From: Enterobacter asburiae
GTDB taxonomy: Bacteria; Pseudomonadota; Gammaproteobacteria; Enterobacterales; Enterobacteriaceae
NCBI RefSeq assembly: GCF_008080435.1
Contig: NZ_VRKN01000003.1
Span: forward strand, 124,001-188,000
Length of the DNA: 64,000 nt
Direction: 5' to 3'
Position numbers and translations under genes: made by a program. This document shows, in pieces, positions 53,748-64,000 of the stretch; positions within the stretch are counted from its first letter, which is position 1; every line of letters starts with the position of its first letter. Under the pieces are notes generated by a model. That model did no database searches. It saw only the letters and a list, made by a program, of their open reading frames with translations, and was not told where the DNA came from.

Positions 53748-55421
53748 TTACTCGCCTTTAGCTGCTTTGAAAGCTTCAGCCATTGCGTTGTTAGAGAAGT
53801 TTGCATCTTCCTGTTTGTTAACAGTTGCGATTGCATCTTTCTCATCAGCTTCGTCTTTAGCACGAACAGACAGGCTGATTGCACGGTTCTTACGGTCAAC
53901 ACCGGTGAACTTAGCTTCAACGTCGTCGCCTACGTTCAGAACCAGAGTGGCATCTTCAACGCGGTCACGGGAAGCTTCAGAAGCGCGCAGGTAACCTTCA
54001 ACGCCGTCAGCCAGTTCTACGGTTGCGCCTTTAGCGTCAACTGCAGTCACTTTACCGTTTACGATTGCGCCTTTCTTGTTCAGTGCAACCCAGTTGTTGA
54101 ACGGATCTTCTGCGAGCTGTTTAACGCCCAGGGAGATACGCTCACGCTCTGCGTCAACCTGCAGAACAACTGCTGCGATTTCGTCGCCTTTTTTGTATTC
54201 ACGAACTGCTTCTTCGCCTGCAACGTTCCAGGAGATGTCAGACAGGTGAACCAGGCCATCGATGCCGCCGTCCAGGCCGATGAAGATACCGAAGTCAGTG
54301 ATAGACTTGATTTTACCTTCAACACGGTCGCCCTTGTTGTGGGTTTCCGCGAACTGCTGCCATGGGTTGTTTTTGCACTGTTTCAGGCCCAGGGAGATAC
54401 GACGACGTTCTTCGTCGATATCCAGAACCATCACTTCCACTACATCACCAACGTTAACAACTTTGGATGGGTGGATGTTTTTGTTGGTCCAGTCCATTTC
54501 GGAAACGTGCACCAGACCTTCAACGCCTTCTTCGATTTCAACGAAGCAGCCGTAGTCAGTCAGGTTGGTTACGCGACCAGTCAGTTTAGTACCTTCTGGG
54601 TAACGCTTAGCGATAGCTACCCATGGATCTTCGCCCAGCTGTTTCAGGCCGAGGGATACACGAGTACGCTCGCGGTCGAACTTCAGCACTTTAACAGTGA
54701 TTTCGTCGCCCACGTTCACGATTTCGCTTGGGTGCTTAACGCGTTTCCACGCCATGTCGGTGATGTGCAGCAGGCCATCAACGCCGCCCAGGTCAACGAA
54801 TGCGCCGTAGTCAGTGAGGTTCTTAACGATACCTTTGACTTCCATGCCTTCCTGCAGGTTTTCCAGCAGCTGATCGCGTTCTGCGCTGTTTTCGGATTCG
54901 ATAACGGCACGACGGGATACAACAACGTTGTTACGCTTCTGGTCCAGCTTGATTACTTTGAACTCAAGCTCTTTGCCTTCCAGGTGCAGAGTGTCACGAA
55001 CTGGACGAACGTCTACCAGAGAACCTGGCAGGAACGCACGAATACCATTCAGCTCAACAGTGAAGCCACCTTTAACTTTGCCGTTGATAACACCGACCAC
55101 AGTTTCAGCTTCTTCGTAAGCTTTTTCCAGCGTGATCCATGCTTCGTGACGTTTAGCTTTCTCACGAGAAAGCAGGGTTTCACCGAAGCCGTCTTCTACT
55201 GCGTCCAGAGCAACGTCAACTTCGTCACCTACCTGGATTTCCAGCTCGCCCTGGGCGTTTTTGAACTGCTCTGCCGGAATGGCGGACTCAGATTTCAGAC
55301 CGGCGTCAACCAGTACTACGTCTTTGTCGATAGCAACAACAACACCGCGAACGATGGAACCCGGGCGGGTTTCGATTGTTTTTAAGGATTCTTCAAACAG
55401 TTGAGCAAAAGATTCAGTCAT
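53748..55421 (-). CDS. rpsA: Ribosomal protein S1
   Basis: A 557-residue protein, the same length as E. coli S1. It has six S1 (OB-fold) repeats at about 21-87, 105-171, 192-260, 277-347, 364-434 and 451-520: the first two anchor it to the 30S subunit and the others bind mRNA. The inter-repeat motif GLKQL(A/G)EDPW recurs. The start ATG has only a weak GAAG site, typical of rpsA. Codon bias is extreme. A long open frame on the opposite strand is a by-product of that bias. Confidence 0.98.
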   Translation of the reverse strand: MTESFAQLFEESLKTIETRPGSIVRGVVVAIDKDVVLVDAGLKSESAIPAEQFKNAQGELEIQVGDEVDVALDAVEDGFGETLLSREKAKRHEAWITLEKAYEEAETVVGVINGKVKGGFTVELNGIRAFLPGSLVDVRPVRDTLHLEGKELEFKVIKLDQKRNNVVVSRRAVIESENSAERDQLLENLQEGMEVKGIVKNLTDYGAFVDLGGVDGLLHITDMAWKRVKHPSEIVNVGDEITVKVLKFDRERTRVSLGLKQLGEDPWVAIAKRYPEGTKLTGRVTNLTDYGCFVEIEEGVEGLVHVSEMDWTNKNIHPSKVVNVGDVVEVMVLDIDEERRRISLGLKQCKNNPWQQFAETHNKGDRVEGKIKSITDFGIFIGLDGGIDGLVHLSDISWNVAGEEAVREYKKGDEIAAVVLQVDAERERISLGVKQLAEDPFNNWVALNKKGAIVNGKVTAVDAKGATVELADGVEGYLRASEASRDRVEDATLVLNVGDDVEAKFTGVDRKNRAISLSVRAKDEADEKDAIATVNKQEDANFSNNAMAEAFKAAKGE

Positions 55422-55532
55422 GTTTAATCTTCAGGTTAATATTAACGTCCACCTGGCTCCGTGCCGGATGGGGTTGTTTCACATACCCGCCGTCAATCCA
55501 TTGCAGCGGGGGTACTACTAAATCGGTCGCGA
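55422..55532 (-). promoter_or_regulatory. rpsA leader (S1 autoregulation)
   Basis: The 111-nt gap between cmk and rpsA is almost the same as in E. coli. It contains stacked hairpins (the CGGGTATGTGAAACAACCC and CCATCCGGCACGGAGCC regions) ahead of a poor ribosome site (ACCTGAAGATTAAAC). In E. coli this folded leader gives efficient initiation without a good Shine-Dalgarno sequence and lets free S1 repress its own translation. Confidence 0.75.
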
Positions 55533-56216
55533 TTACGCGAGTGCCAGTTTTTGGCGCGCATATTGTAGCGCTTTTTCAATCACTTGCTCAATAGTTAAAC
55601 TGGTTGAATCCAGAACTAATGCATCTTCTGCAGGAACAAGTGGGGCGACGGCGCGGTTACGATCGCGGTCATCGCGCTCTTTTATCTCGGATAAAAGGCG
55701 ATCAAAGTTAACACTAAACCCCTTTTCCTGCAACTGAAGCATGCGGCGTTGAGCACGTTCTTCCGAAGAGGCGTCAAGGAAAATTTTCACAGGTGCATCA
55801 GGGAAGACCACGGTTCCCATATCGCGTCCGTCAGCGATCAGACCCGGAGCTTCACGGAACGCGCGCTGACGACGCAACAGCGCCTCACGAACGCGCGGGA
55901 AGGCCGCAACCTGGGAGGCCGCATTCGCCACTTCCTGAGTACGGATTTCGCCGCTCACGTCTTCCCCTTCAAGGATGACTTCCAGGTTGCCATCAGTCGA
56001 CACGAAACGCACATCCAGATGCGCAGCCAGCGGAACCAGCGCCTCTTCAGACGCGACATCCACGTGGTGATGCAGCGCGGCCAGCGCCAGCACGCGATAG
56101 ATTGCTCCCGAATCTAAAAGATGCCATTGCAATGCTTCCGCCATCGCTTTGCACAGAGTACCTTTCCCTGCGCCACTCGGCCCATCAATGGTGATTACCG
56201 GGGCAACTGCCGTCAT
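55533..56216 (-). CDS. cmk: Cytidylate kinase
   Basis: A 227-residue NMP kinase, the same length as E. coli Cmk. It phosphorylates CMP and dCMP with ATP. The P-loop is [10 protein letters not shown] (11-20), the CMP-binding insert lies at about 60-100, and [15 protein letters not shown] and [15 protein letters not shown] hold the nucleotide and lid residues. The ATG at 56216 has AAGGAG upstream; in-frame codons to 56303 lie in the leader. It is upstream of rpsA, as in most enterobacteria. Confidence 0.97.
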   Translation of the reverse strand: MTAVAPVITIDGPSGAGKGTLCKAMAEALQWHLLDSGAIYRVLALAALHHHVDVASEEALVPLAAHLDVRFVSTDGNLEVILEGEDVSGEIRTQEVANAASQVAAFPRVREALLRRQRAFREAPGLIADGRDMGTVVFPDAPVKIFLDASSEERAQRRMLQLQEKGFSVNFDRLLSEIKERDDRDRNRAVAPLVPAEDALVLDSTSLTIEQVIEKALQYARQKLALA

Positions 56217-56365
56217 CTTTTTCTCCTTAAATAAGGCATACCGTTTACATGAACGCCGCGCATTATACGCGCCAACGTGCGCAACTGTTACCTTTGCGTG
56301 CAAATTACGGAATGATTGAAGCAGAGTGTAGAAGAAATGAGCGGAGGTGTTCGTAATGAAGCGTA

Positions 56366-56412
56366 AGCAAATGCCGCATCGGGCGATGCGGCAAGGCGTT
56401 ATCAGGCCAGCG
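56366..56412. repeat. REP-like palindrome at the aroA 3' end
   Basis: ATGCCGCATC-GGGC-GATGCGGCA (56371-56392) is followed by AGGCGTTATCAGGCC, which resembles the REP/BIME half-site CGTCTTATCAGGCCTAC. It covers the aroA stop codon and may end transcription or protect the message. Confidence 0.6.
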
Positions 56413-57685
56413 TGCTAATGCGTGCCAGCTGTTCGAAGTAGTCCGGGAAGGTTTTCGCGGTACATTTCGGATCAAGAATAGTGACAGGCGTGTCTGACAG
56501 CGCCACCAGCGAGAAGCACATCGCCATACGGTGATCGTTGTAGGTGCCGATTTCCGCAAACTGCAGTTTTGCCGGAGGGGTCACGCGAATGTAGTCTTCG
56601 CCCTCTTCCACCTCGGCACCGACTTTACGCAGCTCTGTCGCCATCGCGAACAGGCGGTCCGTCTCTTTTACGCGCCAGTTGTAGATGTTACGCAGCGTGG
56701 TGGTGCCTTTGGCAAACAGCGCCGCCGTGGCAATGGTCATCGCCGCATCCGGGATATGGTTCATATCCATGTCGATGGCGTTCAGCTCGCCGTGGGTACA
56801 GGAGATGAAATCATCGCCCCAGGTGACATTGGCGCCCATTTTTTCCAGCACGTCCGCAAAACGGATGTCGCCCTGCACGCTGTTACGGCCAATACCGGTC
56901 ACTTTTACCGTGCCGCCTTTAATCGCCCCCGCGGCCAGGAAGTAGGACGCGGATGACGCATCCCCTTCAACCAGGTAGTTACCCGGAGACTGGTACTGCT
57001 GCGCCCCGCGCACCACGAAGCGCTGATAAGCCTGGTTTTCCACCTCAACACCAAAGGTTTTCATCAGGTGCAGCGTGATATCAATGTACGGTTTGGAGAC
57101 CAGTTCACCTTTAATCGTGATAACCGTATCCTGCGGTGCCAGCGGCGCGGTCATCAGCAGTGCCGTCAGGAACTGGCTGGAGACGCTGCCGTCAACCTCG
57201 ACGTGACCGCCGGTAAAACCGCCGCGCAGACGCAGTGGCGGATAATTTTCCTGCTCCAGATACTCAACCTGCGCGCCACCCTGACGCAGGGCATCCACCA
57301 GGTGACCAATCGGACGCTCTTTCATGCGCGGCTCGCCGGTCAGCACAATGTTGTTGCTTCCCAGGCACAGGGCCGCCGCCAGCGGGCGCATCGCGGTTCC
57401 CGCGTTGCCCAGAAACAGCTCAAGCTCTTCGCCCGAGCGCAGCGCGCCGCCATTGCCGGTCACTTCGCAGCGGGTACGATCGTCGGAGAGAGTGTAATGA
57501 ACGCCCAACGCTTTCAGCGCATTGAGCATATGGCGCACGTCATCGCTGTCCAGCAGGTTTGTAAGGACGGTGGTGCCGTTTGCCAGAGCTGCCAGCAGCA
57601 GAGCGCGGTTCGAGACACTTTTTGAACCAGGCAGATTAATGGTGCCATCTACCCGCGCGATAGGTTGTAACGTCAGGGATTCCAT
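56402..57685 (-). CDS. aroA: 5-enolpyruvylshikimate-3-phosphate synthase
   Basis: A 427-residue class I EPSP synthase, the same length as E. coli AroA. It joins PEP and shikimate 3-phosphate in aromatic synthesis. [17 protein letters not shown] contains the substrate Lys22; [16 protein letters not shown] carries Gly96, Thr97 and Pro101, the wild-type residues linked to glyphosate sensitivity; [18 protein letters not shown] is also conserved. It is co-transcribed with serC in E. coli; here a 69-bp gap with a terminator-like hairpin separates them. Confidence 0.98.
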   Translation of the reverse strand: MESLTLQPIARVDGTINLPGSKSVSNRALLLAALANGTTVLTNLLDSDDVRHMLNALKALGVHYTLSDDRTRCEVTGNGGALRSGEELELFLGNAGTAMRPLAAALCLGSNNIVLTGEPRMKERPIGHLVDALRQGGAQVEYLEQENYPPLRLRGGFTGGHVEVDGSVSSQFLTALLMTAPLAPQDTVITIKGELVSKPYIDITLHLMKTFGVEVENQAYQRFVVRGAQQYQSPGNYLVEGDASSASYFLAAGAIKGGTVKVTGIGRNSVQGDIRFADVLEKMGANVTWGDDFISCTHGELNAIDMDMNHIPDAAMTIATAALFAKGTTTLRNIYNWRVKETDRLFAMATELRKVGAEVEEGEDYIRVTPPAKLQFAEIGTYNDHRMAMCFSLVALSDTPVTILDPKCTAKTFPDYFEQLARISTLA

Positions 57686-57707
57686 GAAAACTAAACTCTC
57701 AACTCAA

Positions 57708-57742
57708 CATAATAAAAACCCCGCAGGGACGCCGCGGGGGTG
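57708..57742 (-). terminator. Attenuator-like hairpin between serC and aroA
   Basis: On the reverse strand CCCCGC-GGCGTCCCT-GCGGGG is followed by TTTTTATTATG. It has the form of an intrinsic terminator inside an operon and would lower aroA expression compared with serC. Confidence 0.75.
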
Positions 57743-57754
57743 AAAAACAGCAAA

Positions 57755-58843
57755 TTAACCGTGACGACGTTCGAAGTCGATCATGAAATCCGTCAGGGCT
57801 TTAACGCCTTCCAGCGGCATCGCGTTATAGATGGAGGCACGCATGCCGCCAACGACACGGTGACCTTTGAGCGCATGCAGGCCTGCCGCGAAGGACTCTT
57901 CCAGGAACACTTTGTCCAGGTTGCTGTCCGCCAGCTGGAACGGTACGTTCATGCGGGAACGGTTAGCGTTCGCCACATCGTTGCGGTAGAAATCACTCTT
58001 GTCGATCACGCCATACAGCAGTTCGGCTTTCTGCTGATTCACCTTGTCCATCTGCGCCACGCCGCCGTTTTGCTTCAGCCATTTGAAGACCAGGCCGGAG
58101 AGATACCAGGCAAACGTTGGTGGAGTGTTGAACATAGAATCGTTATCGTTCAGCACGGTGTAATCGAGAATCGACGGGCAGGATTTATGCGCTTTACCCA
58201 GCAGGTCTTCACGCACAACGACGATAGTCAAACCGGCCGGACCGATATTTTTCTGCGCGCCCGCATAGATAACGCCGTAGCGGCTGACATCAATTGGCGC
58301 AGACAGAATGGTGGAGGAGAAGTCGGCGGCAACCACGACATCGCTGCCGAAGTTTGGCGTCTCGTCGATGGCAATCCCGTCAATGGTTTCGTTCGGGCAG
58401 TAGTGCAGATACGCTGCGTTATCAGAAAGCTGCCACTCGCTCATTGGCTTCACGGCGCGCAGACCGTCAACGGTCACTTTGGCGTCGATAACATTCGGCG
58501 TGCAGTATTTATGCGCTTCTTTAATGGCACTTGCCGCCCAGTAACCCGCGTCAACGTAGTCAGCCGTCGTTTTGTCACCGAGGATATTCAGCGGAATACC
58601 TGCAAACTGGCCGCGTCCACCGCCGTGACAGAACAATACTTTGTAGTTCGAGGGAATATTCAGCAGATCGCGAAAATCCTTTTCTGCCTCTTCCGCCACC
58701 TGAATAAACTCTTTACCCCGGTGGCTGATTTCCATCACCGACGTACCGAGACCGTTCCAGTCACAAAGTTCCTGTTGAGCCTGTTTAAGCACGTCTGCCG
58801 GTAACATCGCCGGACCTGAACTGAAATTAAAGACTTGAGCCAT
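57755..58843 (-). CDS. serC: Phosphoserine aminotransferase
   Basis: A 362-residue PLP enzyme, the same length as E. coli SerC. It transaminates 3-phosphohydroxypyruvate to phosphoserine (serine synthesis) and also serves pyridoxal phosphate synthesis. The PLP lysine is Lys198 in [23 protein letters not shown] and [13 protein letters not shown] bind substrate and cofactor. GAGGGGAA precedes the ATG. It heads the serC-aroA operon. Confidence 0.98.
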   Translation of the reverse strand: MAQVFNFSSGPAMLPADVLKQAQQELCDWNGLGTSVMEISHRGKEFIQVAEEAEKDFRDLLNIPSNYKVLFCHGGGRGQFAGIPLNILGDKTTADYVDAGYWAASAIKEAHKYCTPNVIDAKVTVDGLRAVKPMSEWQLSDNAAYLHYCPNETIDGIAIDETPNFGSDVVVAADFSSTILSAPIDVSRYGVIYAGAQKNIGPAGLTIVVVREDLLGKAHKSCPSILDYTVLNDNDSMFNTPPTFAWYLSGLVFKWLKQNGGVAQMDKVNQQKAELLYGVIDKSDFYRNDVANANRSRMNVPFQLADSNLDKVFLEESFAAGLHALKGHRVVGGMRASIYNAMPLEGVKALTDFMIDFERRHG

Positions 58844-59005
58844 TTCCCCTCACCACGCTAAAAGCCATAAGTTATAACTGTGGATATCGGTTTTATCATT
58901 CAGTGACACGCGCCGCAATGTCTAAAACTTATGACCCTTAAAATGTGCCCCGCGTCACACAAAACAATCTGCCGTCGCGCTAAGACAAAACCGACAAAAT
59001 GGCTG

Positions 59006-59698
59006 TCAGGTGACACGTTTGGCCCGGCTAACCTTCGTCCATTCCGGATTTGCACAGCGAGGGCATAATTGACGATCCCCCGGCTGCATCGCAACAACAT
59101 GGCTACATCTTACGCAAGCATACTCGCCTGATTCAGGTACCGTTCTGAACCGCTCGATCAGCATATCCGGCAGGATACACAGTCCCGGCTTCACCTCGTC
59201 GTCAGAATAGTAGTAGACGCTGATCTGCCCGTTGGTTTCCATGATCGCCAGCCGCACCTGCCCAAGCTGTTCAACGCTATTCAGGCGTAGCTCCATAAAG
59301 AACTCAAACTCGGTCATATTGGCGCTTTGTACATTTTCCCAGGCCAGCTGTCCGTCCTCAACGATAACGACCGGCTTCCCTTCAAGCAGATCTTCCAGCT
59401 TTTCGCTTTTCGACATCAGCCACATGACAAGACGGTAAAGTAGCGCCAGTGAGACAAAAACGATAAACACCGGCACCATCGGCACATCATCATAAAAGGC
59501 GACGTCTCCCGCCGCTGACCCTAGCGTCAGGATGATCAACACCTCAAAGAGCGACATCTGCCGTACGCCACGACGGCCAGTGATTTTAAGAAACAGAAAG
59601 ACGAGCACGAAGGTATACAGGCTGCGCAGCGCCACTTCGCCCAGAAATTCAGGAGGAACTTTATCAAACGCCATCCGCTGGAGATCAAATGCTTTCAT
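59006..59698 (-). CDS. ycaP: YcaP, DUF421 (YetF-like) membrane protein with C-terminal zinc ribbon
   Basis: A 230-residue protein matching E. coli YcaP. Three transmembrane helices (about 22-42, 50-68, 72-95) are followed by the cytoplasmic DUF421 domain (EGKPVVIVEDGQLAWENV, MTEFEFFMELRLNSVEQLGQ) and a four-cysteine ribbon near the end (CVRCSH...CPRCANPEW). The ribbon is an addition to the usual YetF layout. In Bacillus, YetF-type proteins affect spore germination and membrane biology; the role here is unknown. It is divergent from ycaO. Confidence 0.92.
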   Translation of the reverse strand: MKAFDLQRMAFDKVPPEFLGEVALRSLYTFVLVFLFLKITGRRGVRQMSLFEVLIILTLGSAAGDVAFYDDVPMVPVFIVFVSLALLYRLVMWLMSKSEKLEDLLEGKPVVIVEDGQLAWENVQSANMTEFEFFMELRLNSVEQLGQVRLAIMETNGQISVYYYSDDEVKPGLCILPDMLIERFRTVPESGEYACVRCSHVVAMQPGDRQLCPRCANPEWTKVSRAKRVT

Positions 59699-59825
59699 TT
59701 TTCTATGCCTTAACAGTCAGTTACTGCCACTAAGCATAGCCCAGCCATTTATTTTCGCCGAAGATAGCACCCGTCACGCAAAACCCGTATCATTGCGCGC
59801 TTTACGTACGATAAAAGTGAACGCC

Positions 59826-61586
59826 ATGACTCAAACGTTTATCCCCGGCAAAGATGCCGCTCTGGAAGATTCCATCGCTCGCTTCCAGCAGAAACTGACC
59901 GACCTGGGTTTTAACATCGAAGAAGCCTCCTGGCTCAATCCGGTGCCTCATGTCTGGTCCGTGCATATTCGCGATAAAGACTGTGCCCTGTGCTTTACCA
60001 ACGGTAAAGGCGCGACAAAAAAAGCGGCACTGGCCTCTGCGCTGGGTGAGTATTTTGAGCGTCTGTCCACTAACTATTTCTTCGCTGACTTCTGGCTGGG
60101 TGAAACCATCGCTAACGGCCCGTTCGTTCACTATCCAAATGAAAAATGGTTCCCGCTGACCGAAGATGACGAACTGCCGGAAGGTATTCTCGACGCGCGT
60201 CTGCGTACCTTCTACGATCCAGACAGCGAACTGACTGCCAGCATGCTGATCGATCTGCAGTCCGGTAACGACGATCGCGGTATTTGCGCCCTGCCGTTTA
60301 CCCGTCAGTCTGATGAGCAGACCGTTTATATTCCGATGAACATCGTCGGCAACCTGTATGTGTCCAACGGTATGTCCGCGGGTAACACCCGTAATGAAGC
60401 GCGCGTGCAAGGTCTGTCTGAGGTCTTCGAACGTCACATCAAAAACCGCATCATCGCTGAATCCATCAGCCTGCCTGAAATTCCGGCCGACGTGCTGGCG
60501 CGCTACCCGGGCGTAGTGGAGTCCATCGCTAAGCTCGAAGCAGAAGGTTTTCCAATCTTTGCCTATGACGGCTCGCTGGGCGGTAAGTACCCGGTTATCT
60601 GCGTTGTGCTGTTTAACCCAACGAACGGTACCTGTTTCGCCTCCTTCGGCGCGCATCCTGACTTCGGCGTGGCGCTGGAGCGTACCGTTACCGAGTTGCT
60701 TCAGGGCCGCAGCCTGAAAGATCTCGACGTGTTCACCCCGCCAACGTTTGACGACGAAGAAGTGGCCGAGCATACCAACCTCGAAACCCACTTCATCGAC
60801 TCCAGCGGTTTAATTTCCTGGGATATGTTTAAGCAGGACGCGGACTATCCGTTCGTGGACTGGAGCTTTGCCGGTACCACGGAAGAAGAGTTCGCCACGC
60901 TGATGGCGATCTTCAACGCGGAAGATCAGGAAGTTTACATTGCCGACTACGAACATCTTGGCGTCTACGCGTGCCGCATTATTGTTCCGGGCATGTCCGA
61001 CATCTACCCTGCTGAAGATCTGTGGATGGCGAATAACAGCATGGGCGCGCACCTGCGCGAAACGCTGCTGGCTCTGCCGGGCAGCGAATGGGAGAAAGAA
61101 GATTATCTGAACCTGATCGCCCAACTGGACGAAGAAGGCCACGATGACTTCACCCGCGTACGCGAACTGCTGGGTCTGGCGACCGGTAAAGACAACGGCT
61201 GGTATACCTTGCGTATCGGTGAGCTGAAAGCGATGCTGGCCCTGGCGGGTGGCGATTTGGATCAAGCCCTGGCCTGGACCGAATGGACCATGGAATTCAA
61301 CCAGTCGGTCTTCTCTGCCGAGCGCACCAATTATTACCGCTGCCTGCAAACCCTGTTGCTGCTGGCACAGGAAGACGATCGCGAGCCGCTGCAATACCTG
61401 AATGCTTTCGTGCGCATGTACGGTGCTGAGGCCGTAGAAGCAGCCAGCGCAGCCCTGAGTGGCGAAGCGCCATTCTATGGCCTGCAGGCTGTTGATAGCG
61501 ATCTGAAAGCCTTCCCGGCGCATCAGTCGCTGTTGAAGGCCTATGAAAAGCTGCAGAAAGCAAAAGCCGCTTACTGGTCAAAATAA
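59826..61586 (+). CDS. ycaO: YcaO, ATP-binding YcaO-domain protein
   Basis: A 586-residue protein, the same length as E. coli YcaO. The YcaO domain (about 50-385) keeps its ATP/magnesium residues: Glu75 and Glu78 in SALGEYFERL, and Glu191, Glu199, Glu202 and Arg203 in NEARVQGLSEVFERH. The C-terminal 180 residues are TPR-like helices. Family members activate backbone amides to form azolines or thioamides; in E. coli the protein is linked to beta-methylthiolation of ribosomal protein S12, with the exact reaction unresolved. No precursor peptide or azoline dehydrogenase lies nearby. It ends KAAYWSK without a proline-rich tail. Confidence 0.93.
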   Translation: MTQTFIPGKDAALEDSIARFQQKLTDLGFNIEEASWLNPVPHVWSVHIRDKDCALCFTNGKGATKKAALASALGEYFERLSTNYFFADFWLGETIANGPFVHYPNEKWFPLTEDDELPEGILDARLRTFYDPDSELTASMLIDLQSGNDDRGICALPFTRQSDEQTVYIPMNIVGNLYVSNGMSAGNTRNEARVQGLSEVFERHIKNRIIAESISLPEIPADVLARYPGVVESIAKLEAEGFPIFAYDGSLGGKYPVICVVLFNPTNGTCFASFGAHPDFGVALERTVTELLQGRSLKDLDVFTPPTFDDEEVAEHTNLETHFIDSSGLISWDMFKQDADYPFVDWSFAGTTEEEFATLMAIFNAEDQEVYIADYEHLGVYACRIIVPGMSDIYPAEDLWMANNSMGAHLRETLLALPGSEWEKEDYLNLIAQLDEEGHDDFTRVRELLGLATGKDNGWYTLRIGELKAMLALAGGDLDQALAWTEWTMEFNQSVFSAERTNYYRCLQTLLLLAQEDDREPLQYLNAFVRMYGAEAVEAASAALSGEAPFYGLQAVDSDLKAFPAHQSLLKAYEKLQKAKAAYWSK

Positions 61587-61635
61587 GCGCACATAACATT
61601 AGCAGCAGTAGGCGTATTCAATCGTCTGGGCTATA

Positions 61636-61668
61636 TTACGGGGCAATTTCATTGCCCCGTTTTTTATT
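61636..61668 (+). terminator. ycaO terminator
   Basis: CGGGGCAAT-TTC-ATTGCCCCG (61639-61659) followed by TTTTTTATTTT. Confidence 0.92.
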
Positions 61669-61992
61669 TTCTTCGGCAATGACTGTTGATTGTAATAATA
61701 AAGTTAAACATGGGTAAATATAATAATATTTACCTGGGCTTTACTGTTACTTTTTATGGTAAATACTCCATATTAATTAACTGTTTCAGGGGTGGCTGAA
61801 CGAAAAAATTCAACTCTTTTCATAACTTTTAAAATTTATTTTTATACGGATAATCAAATACTTACTCCGCATTTGTTGTAAAACCATACACATTGCGGGC
61901 CTATAAGCCAGGCGAGATATGATCTATATCAATTTCTCTTCTATAATGCTTTGTTAGTATCTCGTCGCCGACTTAATAAAGAGAGAGTTAGT
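61669..61992 (+). promoter_or_regulatory. focA-pflB upstream control region
   Basis: This 324-bp AT-rich stretch has no gene. TATGATCTATATCAAT (61918-61933) matches the FNR site TTGAT-N4-ATCAA well and corresponds to the E. coli focA site; TATAAT at 61942-61947 is a likely -10. Further upstream a perfect 22-bp palindrome lies at 61713-61734 (stem GGTAAATAT, loop AATA), and its half GGTAAATA recurs at 61759. E. coli pfl is controlled by ArcA, FNR, IHF and NarL from several promoters; I could not place the other sites. Confidence 0.7.
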
Positions 61993-62850
61993 GTGAAAGC
62001 TGACAACCCTTTTGATCTTTTACTCCCCGCTGCGATGGCCAAAGTTGCCGAAGAAGCGGGTGTCTATAAAGCAACGAAACACCCGATGAAGACGTTCTAT
62101 CTGGCGATCACGGCTGGTGTGTTCATCTCTATCGCTTTCGTCTTCTACATCACCGCCACCACCGGTACTGCCGGAATGCCTTTCGGCATGGCCAAACTGA
62201 TTGGCGGCATTTGCTTCTCACTGGGTCTGATTCTCTGCGTCATCTGCGGCGCCGACCTCTTCACCTCAACGGTGCTGATTGTCGTGGCAAAGGCCAGCGG
62301 AAGAATTACCTGGGGTCAGCTGGCACGTAACTGGCTCAACGTCTACGTGGGTAACCTGGTTGGCTGTCTGCTCTTTGTTTTGTTGATGTGGCTTTCTGGC
62401 GAGTACATGACCGCCAACGGTGGCTGGGGCCTTAATGTCCTGCAAACCGCCGACCACAAAATGCACCACACATTTATCGAAGCCGTTGCTCTCGGCATCC
62501 TCGCTAACCTGATGGTCTGCCTGGCTGTATGGATGAGCTATTCGGGTCGTAGCCTGATGGACAAAGCCTTAATTATGGTTCTGCCGGTTGCGATGTTTGT
62601 TGCCAGCGGCTTTGAGCACAGTATCGCGAATATGTTCATGATCCCCATGGGCATTGTCATCCGCGACTTTGCGAGCCCGGAGTTCTGGACCGCAGTTGGT
62701 TCATCCCCGGAAAATTTCTCTCACCTGACTATTATGAATTTCATTACTGATAACCTGATCCCTGTCACTATCGGGAACATTATCGGTGGGGGTCTGTTAG
62801 TTGGGTTGACATACTGGGTCATTTACCTGCGTGGCGACGATCATCATTGA
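61993..62850 (+). CDS. focA: Formate channel FocA
   Basis: A 285-residue formate/nitrite transporter-family protein, the same length as E. coli FocA. It forms a pentamer with six transmembrane helices per subunit. The gate region (KATKHPMKTFYLAITAG), the omega-loop segment with conserved serine and histidine (HHTFIEAVALGILANLMVC contains the pore His) and GFEHSIANMF are intact. It exports or imports formate made by PflB. The start is a GTG at 61993 with GAGAG upstream. pflB follows after 51 bp. Confidence 0.96.
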   Translation: MKADNPFDLLLPAAMAKVAEEAGVYKATKHPMKTFYLAITAGVFISIAFVFYITATTGTAGMPFGMAKLIGGICFSLGLILCVICGADLFTSTVLIVVAKASGRITWGQLARNWLNVYVGNLVGCLLFVLLMWLSGEYMTANGGWGLNVLQTADHKMHHTFIEAVALGILANLMVCLAVWMSYSGRSLMDKALIMVLPVAMFVASGFEHSIANMFMIPMGIVIRDFASPEFWTAVGSSPENFSHLTIMNFITDNLIPVTIGNIIGGGLLVGLTYWVIYLRGDDHH

Positions 62851-62901
62851 TGGTTTTCTCAGGCAGTAAATAAAAAATCCACTTAAGAAGGTAGGTGTTA
62901 C

Positions 62902-64000
<1,099 letters not shown>

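Noticed and set aside
53712..55385. A 557-codon open frame on the plus strand opposite rpsA
   Set aside because: It has the same length as rpsA and mirrors it. Its composition (rich in Phe, Val, Asn, Gln, Cys) is what the reverse complement of strongly biased codons gives. No family is recognisable.

Overview
The window is 64 kb of ordinary enterobacterial core chromosome. Nearly every gene can be recognised by name, and the order is the same as the helD-to-pflB segment of Escherichia coli K-12 (about b0962 to b0903), given here in the reverse direction. Proteins such as FabA, RpsA, IhfB and MukF are almost identical to E. coli. OmpA, SulA, Sxy, LdtD and the OmpF-locus porin have diverged in a way that suggests Enterobacter or a close relative (Lelliottia, Leclercia). 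The genus is an inference from remembered sequences, not from a search. I saw no insertion sequence, prophage, CRISPR array, tRNA or rRNA gene. All complete genes look intact; helD (left) and pflB (right) are cut by the window edges.

Layout. 1-4.0 kb: start of helD, yccF-yccS, and sxy/tfoX convergent with yccS. 4.0-9.3 kb: sulA with a perfect LexA box, ompA with its long leader, matP, ycbZ (Lon-like protease), fabA with FadR and FabR sites, and rmf (55 codons). 9.5-17.0 kb: a minus-strand run rlmKL-uup-pqiA-pqiB-pqiC. 17.1-19.9 kb: ycbX, zapC, and pyrD with a PurR box and leader hairpin. 20.2-24.4 kb: the sulfonate operon ssuEADCB. 24.5-33.2 kb: pepN, pncB with a NadR box, asnS, the ompF-locus porin, and aspC. 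33.2-36.5 kb: ldtD, mepK, gloC. 36.6-43.9 kb: cmoM-mukF-mukE-mukB. 44.0-53.1 kb: elyC, ycbJ, and the run comEC-msbA-lpxK-ycaQ-ycaR-kdsB. 53.3-58.8 kb: serC-aroA, cmk-rpsA-ihfB. 59.0-64.0 kb: ycaP, ycaO, focA-pflB.

Several groups have a shared theme. Envelope: OmpA, porin, PqiABC, LdtD/MepK (making and cutting 3-3 peptidoglycan cross-links), ElyC, MsbA/LpxK/KdsB (LPS). Chromosome and division: SulA, MatP, ZapC, MukFEB, IHF-beta. Translation: RMF, RlmKL, Uup, CmoM, S1, AsnS. Anaerobic and sulfur metabolism: FocA-PflB, SsuEADCB.

I found no convincing undescribed multi-gene system. The best leads are smaller: a YcbJ protein with a kinase-like fold that has lost its catalytic residues; YcaR, a Trm112-like protein close to the wobble-uridine methyltransferase CmoM; a porin at the ompF locus whose constriction loop lacks the PEFGG motif; two gene-content differences from K-12 (the elf fimbrial block and ycaL are missing); and an unexplained perfect palindrome upstream of focA.
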